DNA from: Actinomycetota bacterium
GTDB lineage: Bacteria > Actinomycetota > Aquicultoria > Aquicultorales > JAMCWL01
Direction of reading: 5' to 3'
Length of the DNA stretch: 36,504 bases
NCBI GenBank assembly: GCA_023481285.1
Contig: JAMCWL010000081.1
Location: 8,342 to 44,845 of the forward strand
A program made the position numbers and the translations under genes. The notes beneath the pieces were generated by a model. That model was not told the origin of the DNA. It did not search any database and saw only the letters and a list, made by a program, of their open reading frames with translations. Numbering within the stretch: position 1 is the first letter of the stretch; each line of letters opens with the position of its first letter. This document shows, in pieces, positions 15,417 through 24,024 of this stretch.

Positions 15417-16550
15417 TTGGGCATCTTCTATTTTGGCCAGGGCACGCCGGTTGGTTTGGATATCGGTACGAACACCTTCCGTGTCGCCCAGCTTAAGCCA
15501 GCCCAAGATAGACCAATCCTCGTGAATTCTGGTTACATCCGCATATCCCCCGGTATAGTGTCGGAGGGAGAGATTCTCGACACCAAAGCGGTAGCCGAGG
15601 CCCTTTCCGACCTGTGGCGAAGCCTGCGCCTCTCCGAAAAGAAGGTCATCATCGGAGTGGCCAACCAAAAGGTGGTCGTGCGCCTCGTCGAAATGCCTTA
15701 CATAGAGAAGACCGAGCTCAAACACGCGCTAAACTACCAGGCCCAGGATTATATCCCGATACCGATCGATGAAGCCATCATGGACTTCGATATCGTCGGA
15801 GAGCATACCAGTGAAGATGGCGAGCGCATGATGGAGGTGCTTCTCGTTGCCGCCCAACGGGATATGGTGAACAACCACATCGAGGCCATTCAAGCCGCCG
15901 GTTTGAAGCCGGTCGCCATCGACGTCTCCTCCTTGGCTTTCGCCAGGTCGATACTTACCAACCAGCCGTCACTGCCCATCAACAATGACGGCCTTAGCGA
16001 ATTCGAGGCGCTGGCGCTCATCAATATCGCGGGCGGGACGACGAACATCGTCGTTCTCGAAAACGAGGTTCCGAGGTTCACGAGGATAAGCTCGTTCGCG
16101 GCCAACTCGTTTACCGAGGCGCTGAAGGATAAGCTTCGTCTAACTTACGAAGAGGCTGAAGAGCTCAAGATGAGGGTTGGCTTGCCGCCCCTCAAGGGCC
16201 GCAAGACCTCCGAGGCGCCGGACGAGACCGCCGCTCAGACGGAGATCGCCCAGTCTATTCTCGAGGAAGAGATGGGCGCGTTCATCGCCGAAATCAGGCG
16301 CTCTCTCGATTACTACCTGGCTCAGGCTACAAGGATCAGGAGCATCAACCGGGTAATCATCTCCGGGGGTGGCGCCAAGATGGCGAACTTCCCGGAATAC
16401 CTTGCTGACGGTCTCCAGCTTGACGTTGAGATCGGGCATCCGCTGGCCAGGATAAAGCTGTCGAATAAGCTCAGCGCTCAGGAAGTCGCCGACGATGAGC
16501 TTTCGATGGCCGTCTGCCTTGGCCTTGCTTTGAGGGGGTTGGAAGGTTAA
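15417..16550 (+). CDS. pilM: Type IV pilus assembly protein PilM (actin-like)
   Basis: A 377-residue PilM, a cytoplasmic actin/FtsA-fold ATPase that recruits PilN and links the ATPases to the alignment complex. It shows the phosphate-1 region VGLDIGTNTFRVAQL (residues 12-26), the PilM stretch KVIIGVANQKVVVRLVEMP, ALNYQAQDYIPIPIDEA, phosphate-2 region LINIAGGTTNIVVL, and the C-terminal adenosine motif VIISGGGAKMANFPEYL. Length is normal. The TTG start has GGAGG 9 bp upstream. It heads the pilM-N-O-P operon. Confidence 0.95.
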   Translation: MGIFYFGQGTPVGLDIGTNTFRVAQLKPAQDRPILVNSGYIRISPGIVSEGEILDTKAVAEALSDLWRSLRLSEKKVIIGVANQKVVVRLVEMPYIEKTELKHALNYQAQDYIPIPIDEAIMDFDIVGEHTSEDGERMMEVLLVAAQRDMVNNHIEAIQAAGLKPVAIDVSSLAFARSILTNQPSLPINNDGLSEFEALALINIAGGTTNIVVLENEVPRFTRISSFAANSFTEALKDKLRLTYEEAEELKMRVGLPPLKGRKTSEAPDETAAQTEIAQSILEEEMGAFIAEIRRSLDYYLAQATRIRSINRVIISGGGAKMANFPEYLADGLQLDVEIGHPLARIKLSNKLSAQEVADDELSMAVCLGLALRGLEG

Positions 16551-17146
16551 TGGTCACCAGGATAAACCTCCTGCCGCCCGAGATACGGCAGAGAGACAGA
16601 AAAGACAGGATAATAGTCTACATGTTTCTCAGCCTTATCGTGCTGGCCTTCGTGATGTTCGGGGTGAAGCTGCTGAGGGATTACCAGATTAATGAAGCCA
16701 AGGCAAAGCTCGACGAGGTACGGGCGGAATCTAGTAGCGTAAATCAGCGTATAGTTCAGCTCAAGGCTTACGAGGATCGGGAGAAAGAGCTCGTGCGCCT
16801 GAACGGCGTCTTGAGCACCGCCATGGCCGAAGCGATGACCTGGAGTAAGGTCTTGAACGATATCAGCATTATCACGCCGAACGACGTGGTTATTAAACAG
16901 ATGAGCGGCAACAAGGATGGCATGAACTTTAAGGCTGAGGTGACCATCGCCGCCAACAATGCGGCGGGGCATAAACCGGTTGCCAAGTGGCTTATAAACC
17001 TGAGGAGAGTACCCTCGTTTGGCTATGTCTGGCTGGGGTCTTCAACCAAGGCCGGCAATACTCTCGGAGCCGACGCGACGGTGAAGTTCCAGGCCCAGCA
17101 GGCCAAGGAGCAGGCTCCGAAGGTGCCGCCGGTCAAAGGAAAGTAG
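16550..17146 (+). CDS. pilN: Type IV pilus assembly protein PilN
   Basis: A 198-residue bitopic membrane protein. The N-terminus RINLLPPEIRQRDRK is the conserved INLLP motif that docks into PilM. It is followed by one membrane helix (about 23-42), a coiled coil (about 48-90) and a small alpha/beta domain outside the membrane. The ATG overlaps the pilM stop (TAATG), indicating translational coupling. Confidence 0.94.
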   Translation: MVTRINLLPPEIRQRDRKDRIIVYMFLSLIVLAFVMFGVKLLRDYQINEAKAKLDEVRAESSSVNQRIVQLKAYEDREKELVRLNGVLSTAMAEAMTWSKVLNDISIITPNDVVIKQMSGNKDGMNFKAEVTIAANNAAGHKPVAKWLINLRRVPSFGYVWLGSSTKAGNTLGADATVKFQAQQAKEQAPKVPPVKGK

Positions 17147-17154
17147 AGGGCACG

Positions 17155-17745
17155 GTGAATAAGCTGAACTTTCAGCAACAATTGATAGCCTTCGCGGTCC
17201 TGCTGGTTAGCGCTCTGGCCCTCTTCTACTACTTTGCGTGGAAACCGCAGTCGACCGAGCTCGAGACGATCAACAACCAGCGCCAGCAAGAGGAGCAGAA
17301 GATCCAGTCGGCAAGAGCAACCCTTGCCAGGCTTGAGGCGGTCAAGAATGAAGCGCCAAGGATTGAAGCGAAGATCATAAAAATAGGTCGGAAGATGCCC
17401 AAGGAGCCCCAGTTGCCGGAGCTTATCGTCCATATCCAGAATATGGCCAACGATGCGGGCGTAGACGTGGCGACGCTCCAACCGCGCGAACCGACGAGCC
17501 TTTCAGGTTACTCTCAGATGGATATAACCTTGAGCATCGAGGGTACTTACATGCAGATAGACGATTTTCTCTATCGCATTGAGAACTCACCCCGGGCGAT
17601 GAGGGTCAACGACTTCAGTATCTCGGGATCCGCTCATCCGAAGCTTAAAAGCGGTCTTACCATCTCGACCTTCATTCTGAACGAAGGGGCGCCAGCGCCG
17701 GCCGTGCCGCCGGTTGCACCCCAGGGTAGCCCAGGGAAAACTTAA
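17155..17745 (+). CDS. pilO: Type IV pilus assembly protein PilO
   Basis: A 196-residue PilO-like protein: membrane helix at about 10-28 (LIAFAVLLVSALALFYYFAW), coiled coil at about 32-75, then a PilO domain with RKMPKEPQLPELIVHIQNMA and a ferredoxin-like beta-alpha-beta region (DITLSIEGTYMQIDDFLYRI). It pairs with PilN in the alignment complex. The GTG start at 17155 follows AGAGGG; a longer in-frame extension into pilN is not needed. Confidence 0.9.
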   Translation: MNKLNFQQQLIAFAVLLVSALALFYYFAWKPQSTELETINNQRQQEEQKIQSARATLARLEAVKNEAPRIEAKIIKIGRKMPKEPQLPELIVHIQNMANDAGVDVATLQPREPTSLSGYSQMDITLSIEGTYMQIDDFLYRIENSPRAMRVNDFSISGSAHPKLKSGLTISTFILNEGAPAPAVPPVAPQGSPGKT

Positions 17746-17762
17746 CTACGTCGGAGAAGAGT

Positions 17763-18407
17763 ATGGCGGAAGGCCTCAACCTCGATAAAATAAGAGATTT
17801 CTTGGAGACGGGCAAAGGAAAGGCTGCGGTCGTCGGCGTGGCGGCCATCCTGCTCATCGCGATCGGCTCGGCCGCATACCTTATGCTTGCCGGTGGATCA
17901 TCCAAAGACGTCCAGCCAACGGGTCCGGTAGCCAAGCAGCCGGCGTCCAAAGCGGGGAGCGTGGCCACGGGGACCCCTGAACCGATGGAGCCCCCGGTTG
18001 CCGTCGATTCGTACGCGCAAGAGCAGTTCCGCGATCCGTTCAAGCCGATAGAAGAGACCACGGCCGGTGTGGTGCCTGGATACCCGAACCCAGTTCAGCC
18101 AGTGGCCTCCGGACAGGCGGGAGCGCCCGTTAATCCACCGTCGAGTCCACCTGAGGGTCCGCCTGAGAGTCCACCAGCCCCACCAGCGCCGGCGCGTCCA
18201 CCGTCGCTCAAACTCATATCGATATACGTCAGCGACGGCGCTCGCGTTGCTCTGATGAGCTACGGCGATACGCAGTACAGGGTCAAGGTTGGCGACAGGA
18301 TTGACGGCTCTTCATACCAGGTGGTAGAGATCGAGGACGGCACCGTCACGCTTCTTTTTGGGGATGACCGCATTGTGCTCTCCGTTGGAGAAAGTATAAC
18401 GAAGTAA
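17763..18407 (+). CDS. pilP: PilP-like membrane-anchored protein with proline-rich linker
   Basis: A 214-residue protein: cytoplasmic N-terminus, membrane helix (about 21-43), a linker with the PilP-type motif FRDPFKP (about 89-95), a proline-rich segment (PPSSPPEGPPESPPAPPAP, about 124-142), then a small beta domain (about 149-214) like the PilP/GspC homology region. It has no lipobox, unlike Gram-negative PilP lipoproteins. PilP normally contacts the secretin PilQ, which is absent here, so its partner is unknown. It ends the pilMNOP operon. Assignment to PilP rests on context and the RDPF motif rather than strong overall identity. Confidence 0.65.
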   Translation: MAEGLNLDKIRDFLETGKGKAAVVGVAAILLIAIGSAAYLMLAGGSSKDVQPTGPVAKQPASKAGSVATGTPEPMEPPVAVDSYAQEQFRDPFKPIEETTAGVVPGYPNPVQPVASGQAGAPVNPPSSPPEGPPESPPAPPAPARPPSLKLISIYVSDGARVALMSYGDTQYRVKVGDRIDGSSYQVVEIEDGTVTLLFGDDRIVLSVGESITK

Positions 18408-18637
18408 CCGGTATCATGGTTTACCGGCCACCGATCACCGACCGCAGACCGCCGCTAAAGTACGAGAATGCATCCGCTGGGAAAACGTCGGTGCCGGTTA
18501 GCGGCAGTCTTTCTGCTCAGCAACCTACCTTCAATATTCATTGCTGCCTCAAGTTTCTAGTTTCCAGTTTCCAGTTTCGTTATACTACGTCTAGCAGTTG
18601 TTTGTGGGCATGTGTTAATAATAAGCAGGTGTTTTAG
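18408..18637 (+). other. Intergenic region with heptamer repeats before aroC
   Basis: It contains a GACCGCCGCT intergenic motif (about 18448-18457) and four tandem heptamers of the AGTTTCC type (18552-18579). Directly after lies TATACT (18581-18586), a 5/6 match to a sigma-70 -10 box that could drive aroC; no good -35 is seen. A small open frame here (18416-18637) looks spurious. Confidence 0.55.
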
Positions 18638-19792
18638 TTGATTGAATATAGTACTGCTGGAGAATCGCACGGCAAAGCATTGATCGCGCTTGTCCAGGGA
18701 GTGCCAAGCGGTGTTGCGTTGACGCCCGACATGATAGCTCGAGACCTGGCCAGACGCCAGTTGGGTTATGGACGCGGCGGCCGAATGAAAATAGAGCGCG
18801 ATGAGGGAGAGATTTTAAGCGGCGTCAGATTTGGCTTGACCATCGGCAGCCCGATAACCGTTCTGATCAAGAACAGGGATTGGGAGAATTGGCGTATTGA
18901 GATGTCCGTTGAGGCGCCCGCCGTGCCTCCGAAACCGCTGACCAAAGCCAGACCCGGGCATGCCGATCTGCCCGGAGCCTTAAAGACCGGCCAGGGTGAC
19001 ATCCGAAACGTCCTGGAGAGGAGCAGCGCTCGCGAGACGGCCGCCAGAGTAGCCGCCGGTGGCGTTGCGAAAGCTCTTCTTGCCGAATTGGGGATCAAAG
19101 TTGTGAGTCACGTCGTTGCAATAGGAGGGATCCGCTCCAACGAGCGGCGGCCGCTCCCCGGTGATCTGGACGAGGTCGACAGTTCGCCGGTCCGCTGTCT
19201 TGATGAGGAGGCGTCCGCCAGGATGGTTGAGGCCATAGACTCGGCCGGTAACGATGGGGATACCGTGGGAGGTATTTTTGAGATTATCACCTACGGTTGT
19301 CCTCCTGGATTGGGTGACTACTCTTCTTGGGAGCGACGCCTCGACTCCCGAGTGGCCGGCGCTCTCATGAGCATACAGGCGATAAAAGGGGTTGAGATCG
19401 GCGATGGTTTCAGCCTCGCGGCCATGAGGGGCAGCCAGGCACATGATGAGATATTTTACGCTCTCCAAAAGGGTTATTACCGGGAGTCGAATCGGGCGGG
19501 CGGCATCGAAGGGGGGTTGACGAACGGTGAGCCGGTCGTTGCCAGGGCCGCTATGAAACCGATACCAACGCTGGCTAAGCCCCTTCGGACCGTGGATATA
19601 TCAACCAAGAAAGCGGCAACCGCTTTTAAGGAGCGGGCGGATGTCTGTGCAGTGCCGGCGGCGGCGGTTGTCGGAGAGGCCGTAGTCGCGCTCGAGCTGG
19701 CGAACGCCATAGTTGAGAAGTTCGGCGGCGACTGCTTAGAAGATATTATGGCCGCGTGGAAGCAGTATATTGGGAGGATAAATAAGGCGTAG
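18638..19792 (+). CDS. aroC: Chorismate synthase
   Basis: A 384-residue chorismate synthase, which converts EPSP to chorismate using reduced FMN. Family motifs are seen at the N-terminus (TAGESHGKALIALVQGVPSG), ARRQLGYGRGGRMKIERDE, RPGHADLPGALKTG, RSSARETAARVAAGGVAK, and near the C-terminus RADVCAVPAAAVVGEAV. Length is normal. The TTG start is supported by CAGGTG 7 bp upstream. It is separated from aroK by a repeat element, although the two are usually adjacent in this kind of cluster. Confidence 0.97.
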   Translation: MIEYSTAGESHGKALIALVQGVPSGVALTPDMIARDLARRQLGYGRGGRMKIERDEGEILSGVRFGLTIGSPITVLIKNRDWENWRIEMSVEAPAVPPKPLTKARPGHADLPGALKTGQGDIRNVLERSSARETAARVAAGGVAKALLAELGIKVVSHVVAIGGIRSNERRPLPGDLDEVDSSPVRCLDEEASARMVEAIDSAGNDGDTVGGIFEIITYGCPPGLGDYSSWERRLDSRVAGALMSIQAIKGVEIGDGFSLAAMRGSQAHDEIFYALQKGYYRESNRAGGIEGGLTNGEPVVARAAMKPIPTLAKPLRTVDISTKKAATAFKERADVCAVPAAAVVGEAVVALELANAIVEKFGGDCLEDIMAAWKQYIGRINKA

Positions 19793-19818
19793 AAATGACC
19801 GTCGACCGCCGCTTTTAA

Positions 19819-20070
19819 GCCGTCAGCTATCGCGTCAGCTAAAAGCTTCACGTGCGATTTGGTTTCCTGGTTTCCTGGTTTCTTGGTTTCCTGGTAACCC
19901 CATTCACCGCGAATAGCGCCTCATATATCCAAGCTTTATAGCGGCGGGCGGCGGACGGCCGACGGCGGTCGTTTATAGCGCCTCCAATAAGCACAAAGAG
20001 ATTCCAAGAAACTAAGAAACTTGGAGACTAAGAAACCAGGAGACTAAGAAACCAGCAGAGCGACGAGGCA
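19819..20070 (-). repeat. Composite foldback repeat element, copy A
   Basis: Read on the minus strand it matches copy B (24025-24447) in order. It has GCCTCGTCGCTCT, an arm of GGTTTCTTAGTCTCC-like units, TTGGAATCTC...GCTTATTGGAGGCGC, then GCGGTGAATGGGGTTACC, four ACCAGGAA-type 8-mers, CGCACGTGA and an AGCTGAC heptamer. The two arms are complementary, so a single strand can fold back. On the plus strand the 8-mer array is 19861-19894. The centre holds a 62-bp insert. No open reading frame is convincing. Confidence 0.85.
19913..19984 (+). repeat. GC-rich insert flanked by 10-bp direct repeats inside copy A
   Basis: ATAGCGCCTC occurs at 19913-19922 and again at 19975-19984, bracketing 52 bp. 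Within this, TTTATAGC at 19935-19942 and 19972-19979 brackets a GC-only stretch rich in GGCGG and GACGG. The outer repeats look like a target-site duplication, because removing one copy and the insert restores the arrangement expected from copy B. Confidence 0.6.
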
Positions 20071-20155
20071 GGAATACACGATAACCGTCAAGGTAAGCTA
20101 ATAGCTCAAAGCTCAGGGCTCATGCTGAGAGCTGATGGCTGGCTAAAACATCACT

Positions 20156-20668
20156 ATGGCGAAGAATATTGTTCTTATAGGTTTCATGGGTTCGGGCAAA
20201 TCTACTGTCGGTCGCCGTCTGGCGAGGCGGATAGGATACGGCTACGTCGATACCGATCAGATGATCGAGGCGAAGGTCGGCAAGAAGGTGGCCGAGATAT
20301 TTGATGGCGAAGGCGAGGCTGTCTTTCGGGCCTTGGAGCGCCAGGCGGTGGAGAAAGCATCGTCAGGCAAGGTTAGGGTGATCGCCTGCGGTGGAGGGGC
20401 CGTGTTGGACCCGGAGAATGTGAAGATGCTCAAGCAAAACGGCGTGCTCATCTACCTCAAGGCGTCGCAGAAGTCGCTAATGGAGCGCCTGGAGAGGGGT
20501 CTGGCCAGAAGGCCTCTCTTAAGGGCGGAGAACGCCGAAGAACGCGTTAAGGAGCTGCTGGAAGAGCGCGTTAAAACATACGAGTCGGTGGCCGACGACA
20601 TTATCGACACCGATGGGCTTTCGCCGGCAAGGGTCGTCGACGAAATCGTTGCTCGAAAGATAGGGTGA
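20156..20668 (+). CDS. aroK: Shikimate kinase
   Basis: A 170-residue NMP-kinase-fold enzyme phosphorylating shikimate. It has the P-loop GFMGSGKS (9-16), the substrate motif VDTDQMIE (D32, D34), ACGGGAV, and the lid with RRPLL. Length is normal. No clear Shine-Dalgarno precedes the ATG: the bases before it (GATGGCTGGCTAAAACATCACT) are flanking sequence of the repeat element. Translation may be weak or leaderless-like. aroB follows after 7 bp. Confidence 0.95.
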   Translation: MAKNIVLIGFMGSGKSTVGRRLARRIGYGYVDTDQMIEAKVGKKVAEIFDGEGEAVFRALERQAVEKASSGKVRVIACGGGAVLDPENVKMLKQNGVLIYLKASQKSLMERLERGLARRPLLRAENAEERVKELLEERVKTYESVADDIIDTDGLSPARVVDEIVARKIG

Positions 20669-20675
20669 ACAGGAA

Positions 20676-21773
20676 TTGGCATACAGCGCGAGTATCCAGG
20701 TTAATCTTGGACAGCGCTCGTACGAGGTCAAAATCGGCTCCGGCCTTCTTGACCGTTTTGGAGAGGTGCTTGCCGAAAGTCTTGCCCCTCGGCGGGCGGC
20801 GCTCATCACCAACGATGAGATATGGTCGCTCCATGGGGGCCGGCTGGGCAAGAGCCTTGACGGGTCGTGCATCCGCTATCAAAAGATAACAGTTCCGGAC
20901 GGGGAGAGCGCCAAATCCTTACCCATTGCCGAAGAGGTGTACGGACAACTGATCGAGGCTGGATTCGAGCGCGGTGAACCAATCGTCGCCTTCGGCGGGG
21001 GCGTCGTTGGCGACCTCGCCGGTTTTTTAGCCGCCACCTATCTCCGGGGGGTTCCGCTGGTTCACGTCCCGACAACCCTTCTTGCCCAGATCGATTCGAG
21101 CATTGGCGGAAAGGTGGCCATCAACCATCCGAGGGGAAAGAACCTCATCGGTATGTTTTACCAACCAACCTTTGTCTTTTCCGATGTGGACGTTTTGCGG
21201 ACGCTGGATTTGAGCCAGCTCAGGAACGGGTTGGCGGAGGCCATCAAGTATGGATTTATCTGGGAGAACGGTCCTTTGGACTATATCGAAGAGCACCTTG
21301 ACGCAATTCTTGACGCCGATGCGGCCGTGATCGCGCCCCTCGTTAGAGATTGCTCTGCGATAAAAGCCAGGATTGTGGAGATCGACGAACGGGACCGTGG
21401 CTTGAGGGCTATCTTAAATTATGGGCATACCTTCGGACATGCGATTGAAACCTCTTCTCACTATGCCTTCAGTCACGGGGAGGCTATATCGATAGGGATG
21501 CATTTTGCGGCCCGGCTATCCGCAAAGCTTGGAATGGTTGACGAGAGCGTCGTCCAGCGCCATGACAAGCTGCTTACCAGGGCGGGTCTGCCTACGAAGG
21601 CCAGCCGGGTCAATATCGAATCGGTCATCAGGGCGATGTCGGTGGATAAGAAAAGACAGGGCGGTGAGAATCTCTTCGTTTTGCTTGAAGGGATAGGGAG
21701 ACCCGTGGTTAGGCCTGTCCCGGACGACGTCGTCATAGAGTTGATAGTCGAACTTACGGGAGTTGTTCACTGA
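20676..21773 (+). CDS. aroB: 3-dehydroquinate synthase
   Basis: A 365-residue AroB, which cyclises DAHP to 3-dehydroquinate with NAD and a metal ion. Motifs: PDGESAKSL near residue 74, AFGGGVVGDLAGFLAATYLRG (105-125), VPTTLLAQIDSSIGGKVAIN, NLIGMFYQP, and the metal-binding GHTFGHAIE and SHGEAISIGM regions. The TTG start has GGGTGA 7 bp upstream and lies 7 bp after aroK, so the genes form one operon. Confidence 0.96.
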   Translation: MAYSASIQVNLGQRSYEVKIGSGLLDRFGEVLAESLAPRRAALITNDEIWSLHGGRLGKSLDGSCIRYQKITVPDGESAKSLPIAEEVYGQLIEAGFERGEPIVAFGGGVVGDLAGFLAATYLRGVPLVHVPTTLLAQIDSSIGGKVAINHPRGKNLIGMFYQPTFVFSDVDVLRTLDLSQLRNGLAEAIKYGFIWENGPLDYIEEHLDAILDADAAVIAPLVRDCSAIKARIVEIDERDRGLRAILNYGHTFGHAIETSSHYAFSHGEAISIGMHFAARLSAKLGMVDESVVQRHDKLLTRAGLPTKASRVNIESVIRAMSVDKKRQGGENLFVLLEGIGRPVVRPVPDDVVIELIVELTGVVH

Positions 21774-21787
21774 GAGGGGGGTTTAAG

Positions 21788-22231
21788 TTGAAGAGGGTTT
21801 TGGTTATCCACGGACCGAATCTTAACCTATTGGGTGAGCGCGAAGCGACTATTTATGGGACGGAAACTCTGGAGACGATCGACGGTAAAATCAAAGAAGC
21901 AGCTTCTCAGCATCAACTTGAAGTAGAGACATTTCAGTCAAATCATGAAGGAGCGATTGTTGATAAATTGCAAGAATCGCGCGGCGCGTTCGATGCAGTG
22001 ATTATAAATCCAGCGGCTCTGTCGCACTACTCAATCGCCATTCGGGATGCGATCGCTGCGACCGATCTTCCGGTCGTCGAAGTCCATCTCTCCAACATCT
22101 ATCGGCGGGAGAAGTTTCGAAAGACTTCGGTCATCGCTCCGGTTGTTGTCGGCCAGATCACCGGTTTTGGCTCGGACGTCTACATTCTGGCCCTTCAGGC
22201 CGTAGTCCAGCTTTTCCGGACGGTCGTCTGA
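21788..22231 (+). CDS. aroQ: 3-dehydroquinate dehydratase, type II
   Basis: A 147-residue type II dehydroquinase (small dodecameric form). Conserved segments are IHGPNLNLLGERE, IYG with the catalytic tyrosine, FQSNHEGAIVDKLQ, IINPAALSHYSIAIRDA with the catalytic histidine, and VEVHLSNIYRREKFR. The TTG start is preceded by a GAGAGGGGGG tract. Its TGA overlaps the ATG of the peptidase gene. Confidence 0.96.
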   Translation: MKRVLVIHGPNLNLLGEREATIYGTETLETIDGKIKEAASQHQLEVETFQSNHEGAIVDKLQESRGAFDAVIINPAALSHYSIAIRDAIAATDLPVVEVHLSNIYRREKFRKTSVIAPVVVGQITGFGSDVYILALQAVVQLFRTVV

Positions 22232-23304
22232 TGTACGACGGCCGTCTAAGGAAGCTCGAGTTAAAGCTTGCAGAGAGCGGCTTGGACGCCTTTCTGATCT
22301 CGAATCCGCACAACGTCTATTACCTGACCGGTTTTTACGGGGCATTGGGGGGAGACCAATTCTTTCTACTGGTGGCGCCCGGGGAAGCGGTGCTGCCCGT
22401 AGATTTCCGCTATCTTGAGGAGGCGATGGAGGAGGCCTCGGTCAGGGTTGTCGAGTGGAAGGAGCGCACTTTCAATGAGCTGGTCCTGCTCTTACCTGAG
22501 GGGACGAGAAGGTTGGGGTTCGAAGCCGACGCTCTTACCGTGGACCAACACCGGAGGCTCGAGGAGACGGCGGAAGTTGAGCTTGTGCCAACATCAAGGG
22601 TTGTCGGTTCCTTGAGACTACATAAAGATCAAGTGGAGATTGAGAGAATAAGCATGGCCGCAGCCCTGGCTGACGCAGCTTTCGAGCATGCCGTTGGGAT
22701 TCTGGAACCCGGGTTGACCGAGCGTGATGTTGCTTCCGAGATCGAGTGCTTCATGAGGCGGAGAGGCGCTGACAAACCAAGCTTCGAGACTATCGTGGCT
22801 TCAGGAAGCCGCTCGGCGATCCCTCATGCATGTTCCACCGGAAAACCGATCGCCGTTGGGGACTTCGTCAAGATCGATCTGGGGGCTTCGATTGCCGGCT
22901 ACTCTTCGGATATGACCCGCACGGTCGTTGTTGGTGAAGCCGCGGCGGAGCAGCGGAAGATTTATAAAACGGTACTAACGGCTCAGGCGGCGGCTTTAGA
23001 GCTTATCGGTCCCGGAGTTTCCTGCCGGGAAGTTGATGCAGCGGCCCGTAGTATAATTGATGGGGCCGGCTATGCCGGACGTTTTGCGCATGGATTGGGC
23101 CATGGAGTCGGACTCGAAGTGCACGAATCTCCGACCCTGTCCCCCAAGAGCGATGAGGTTCTGGAGCCGGGCGTGGTCGTGACGATCGAGCCCGGGGTTT
23201 ACGTCGCGGGCCTTGGGGGCGTCAGGATCGAGGACATGGTACTCGTCACCGGAGATGGCAAGGAAATTTTGAGTCACGCGCCAAAAGAATTGATCCAAAT
23301 CTAA
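22231..23304 (+). CDS. pepP: Xaa-Pro aminopeptidase (M24 family)
   Basis: A 357-residue creatinase-fold peptidase that removes N-terminal residues before proline. It has an N-terminal creatinase domain (about 1-125) and the M24 catalytic domain with the five metal ligands in DLGASIAGYSSDMTRT (two Asp), GLGHGVGLEVHE (His), TIEPGVYVAG (Glu) and VRIEDMVLVT (Glu). It is translationally coupled to aroQ (ATGA overlap) and precedes efp, the usual aroQ-pepP-efp order. The gene's role beside efp may relate to proline-rich peptides (inference). Confidence 0.93.
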   Translation: MYDGRLRKLELKLAESGLDAFLISNPHNVYYLTGFYGALGGDQFFLLVAPGEAVLPVDFRYLEEAMEEASVRVVEWKERTFNELVLLLPEGTRRLGFEADALTVDQHRRLEETAEVELVPTSRVVGSLRLHKDQVEIERISMAAALADAAFEHAVGILEPGLTERDVASEIECFMRRRGADKPSFETIVASGSRSAIPHACSTGKPIAVGDFVKIDLGASIAGYSSDMTRTVVVGEAAAEQRKIYKTVLTAQAAALELIGPGVSCREVDAAARSIIDGAGYAGRFAHGLGHGVGLEVHESPTLSPKSDEVLEPGVVVTIEPGVYVAGLGGVRIEDMVLVTGDGKEILSHAPKELIQI

Positions 23305-23346
23305 AATCCAGCGCCTAATTGCTAATTGCCGATAAAGCGAGGAAAA

Positions 23347-23904
23347 ATGATATCCACAAACCAATTCAAGAACGGGATGACCATCGAAGTCGAAGGGAAG
23401 CTTTATACGATCTTAGATTTCCAGCACGTCAAGCCGGGTAAGGGTGGGGCGTTTGTCAGGACAAAACTGAAGGACGTTAAGAGCGGCGGGGTTATCGACA
23501 AGACCTTCCGCGCGGGGGAGAAATTCGAGCAGGCGCGGATGACCCGGCGGCAGATGCAGTACTTATATAGCGACGGCGCGAATTATGTTCTCATGGATAC
23601 CGAGACTTACGACCAGCTCAGCCTTGGTGTCGATGTGATCGGAGAAGCCATCCCCTTCCTCAAGGAGAACGAGGTCGTTCTCATAGTTTTCACCAATGGA
23701 ACTCCGATAGGCGTCGAACTGCCGACCGCCGTCGAGCTGGAGGTCGTCAAAACGGACCCTGGCATCCGGGGCGATACCGCGACGGGAGGGACGAAACCGG
23801 CTACCCTGGAGACCGGTACCGTCGTACAGGTTCCCCTCTTCGTCCAGGTGGGCGAGAGGATAAAAGTGGACACGAGAACTGGAGAGTACATAACAAGAGC
23901 GTAA
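23347..23904 (+). CDS. efp: Translation elongation factor P
   Basis: A 185-residue EF-P that relieves ribosome stalling at polyproline. It has the three-domain length of the family. The loop KPGKGGAF places the residue that is often modified at K32. The C-terminal OB motif ([23 protein letters not shown]) is typical. ATG 23347 is chosen for GCGAGGA just upstream; a longer TTG-started frame is less likely. A proline-rich PilP-like protein is encoded in the same window, a plausible client. Confidence 0.96.
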   Translation: MISTNQFKNGMTIEVEGKLYTILDFQHVKPGKGGAFVRTKLKDVKSGGVIDKTFRAGEKFEQARMTRRQMQYLYSDGANYVLMDTETYDQLSLGVDVIGEAIPFLKENEVVLIVFTNGTPIGVELPTAVELEVVKTDPGIRGDTATGGTKPATLETGTVVQVPLFVQVGERIKVDTRTGEYITRA

Positions 23905-24024
23905 AGGAGACGCGGATGTTAGTGCTTCACCGATTTACATCTCTACTCGATCAACACAGGTGCCTTTAGCTTCTAGCCACCAGCCACCAGCTTCCAGCTT
24001 TTTGGAGGCTGATCCTTGATTATC
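23905..24024 (+). other. Intergenic flank of repeat copy B
   Basis: No gene is seen. The stretch carries AGCT-containing short repeats (GCCACCAGCCACCAGC, CCAGCTT) that look like degenerate outer-arm heptamers of the neighbouring element. Confidence 0.5.

Noticed and set aside
16987-17154. Extended start of the PilO gene inside pilN
   Set aside because: GTG 17155 with AGAGGG upstream yields the usual PilO N-terminus; the extension is the pilN frame-shifted shadow.
18416-18637. 73-residue open frame before aroC
   Set aside because: It reads through the intergenic GACCGCCGCT and heptamer repeats, has no ribosome site and no recognisable protein features.
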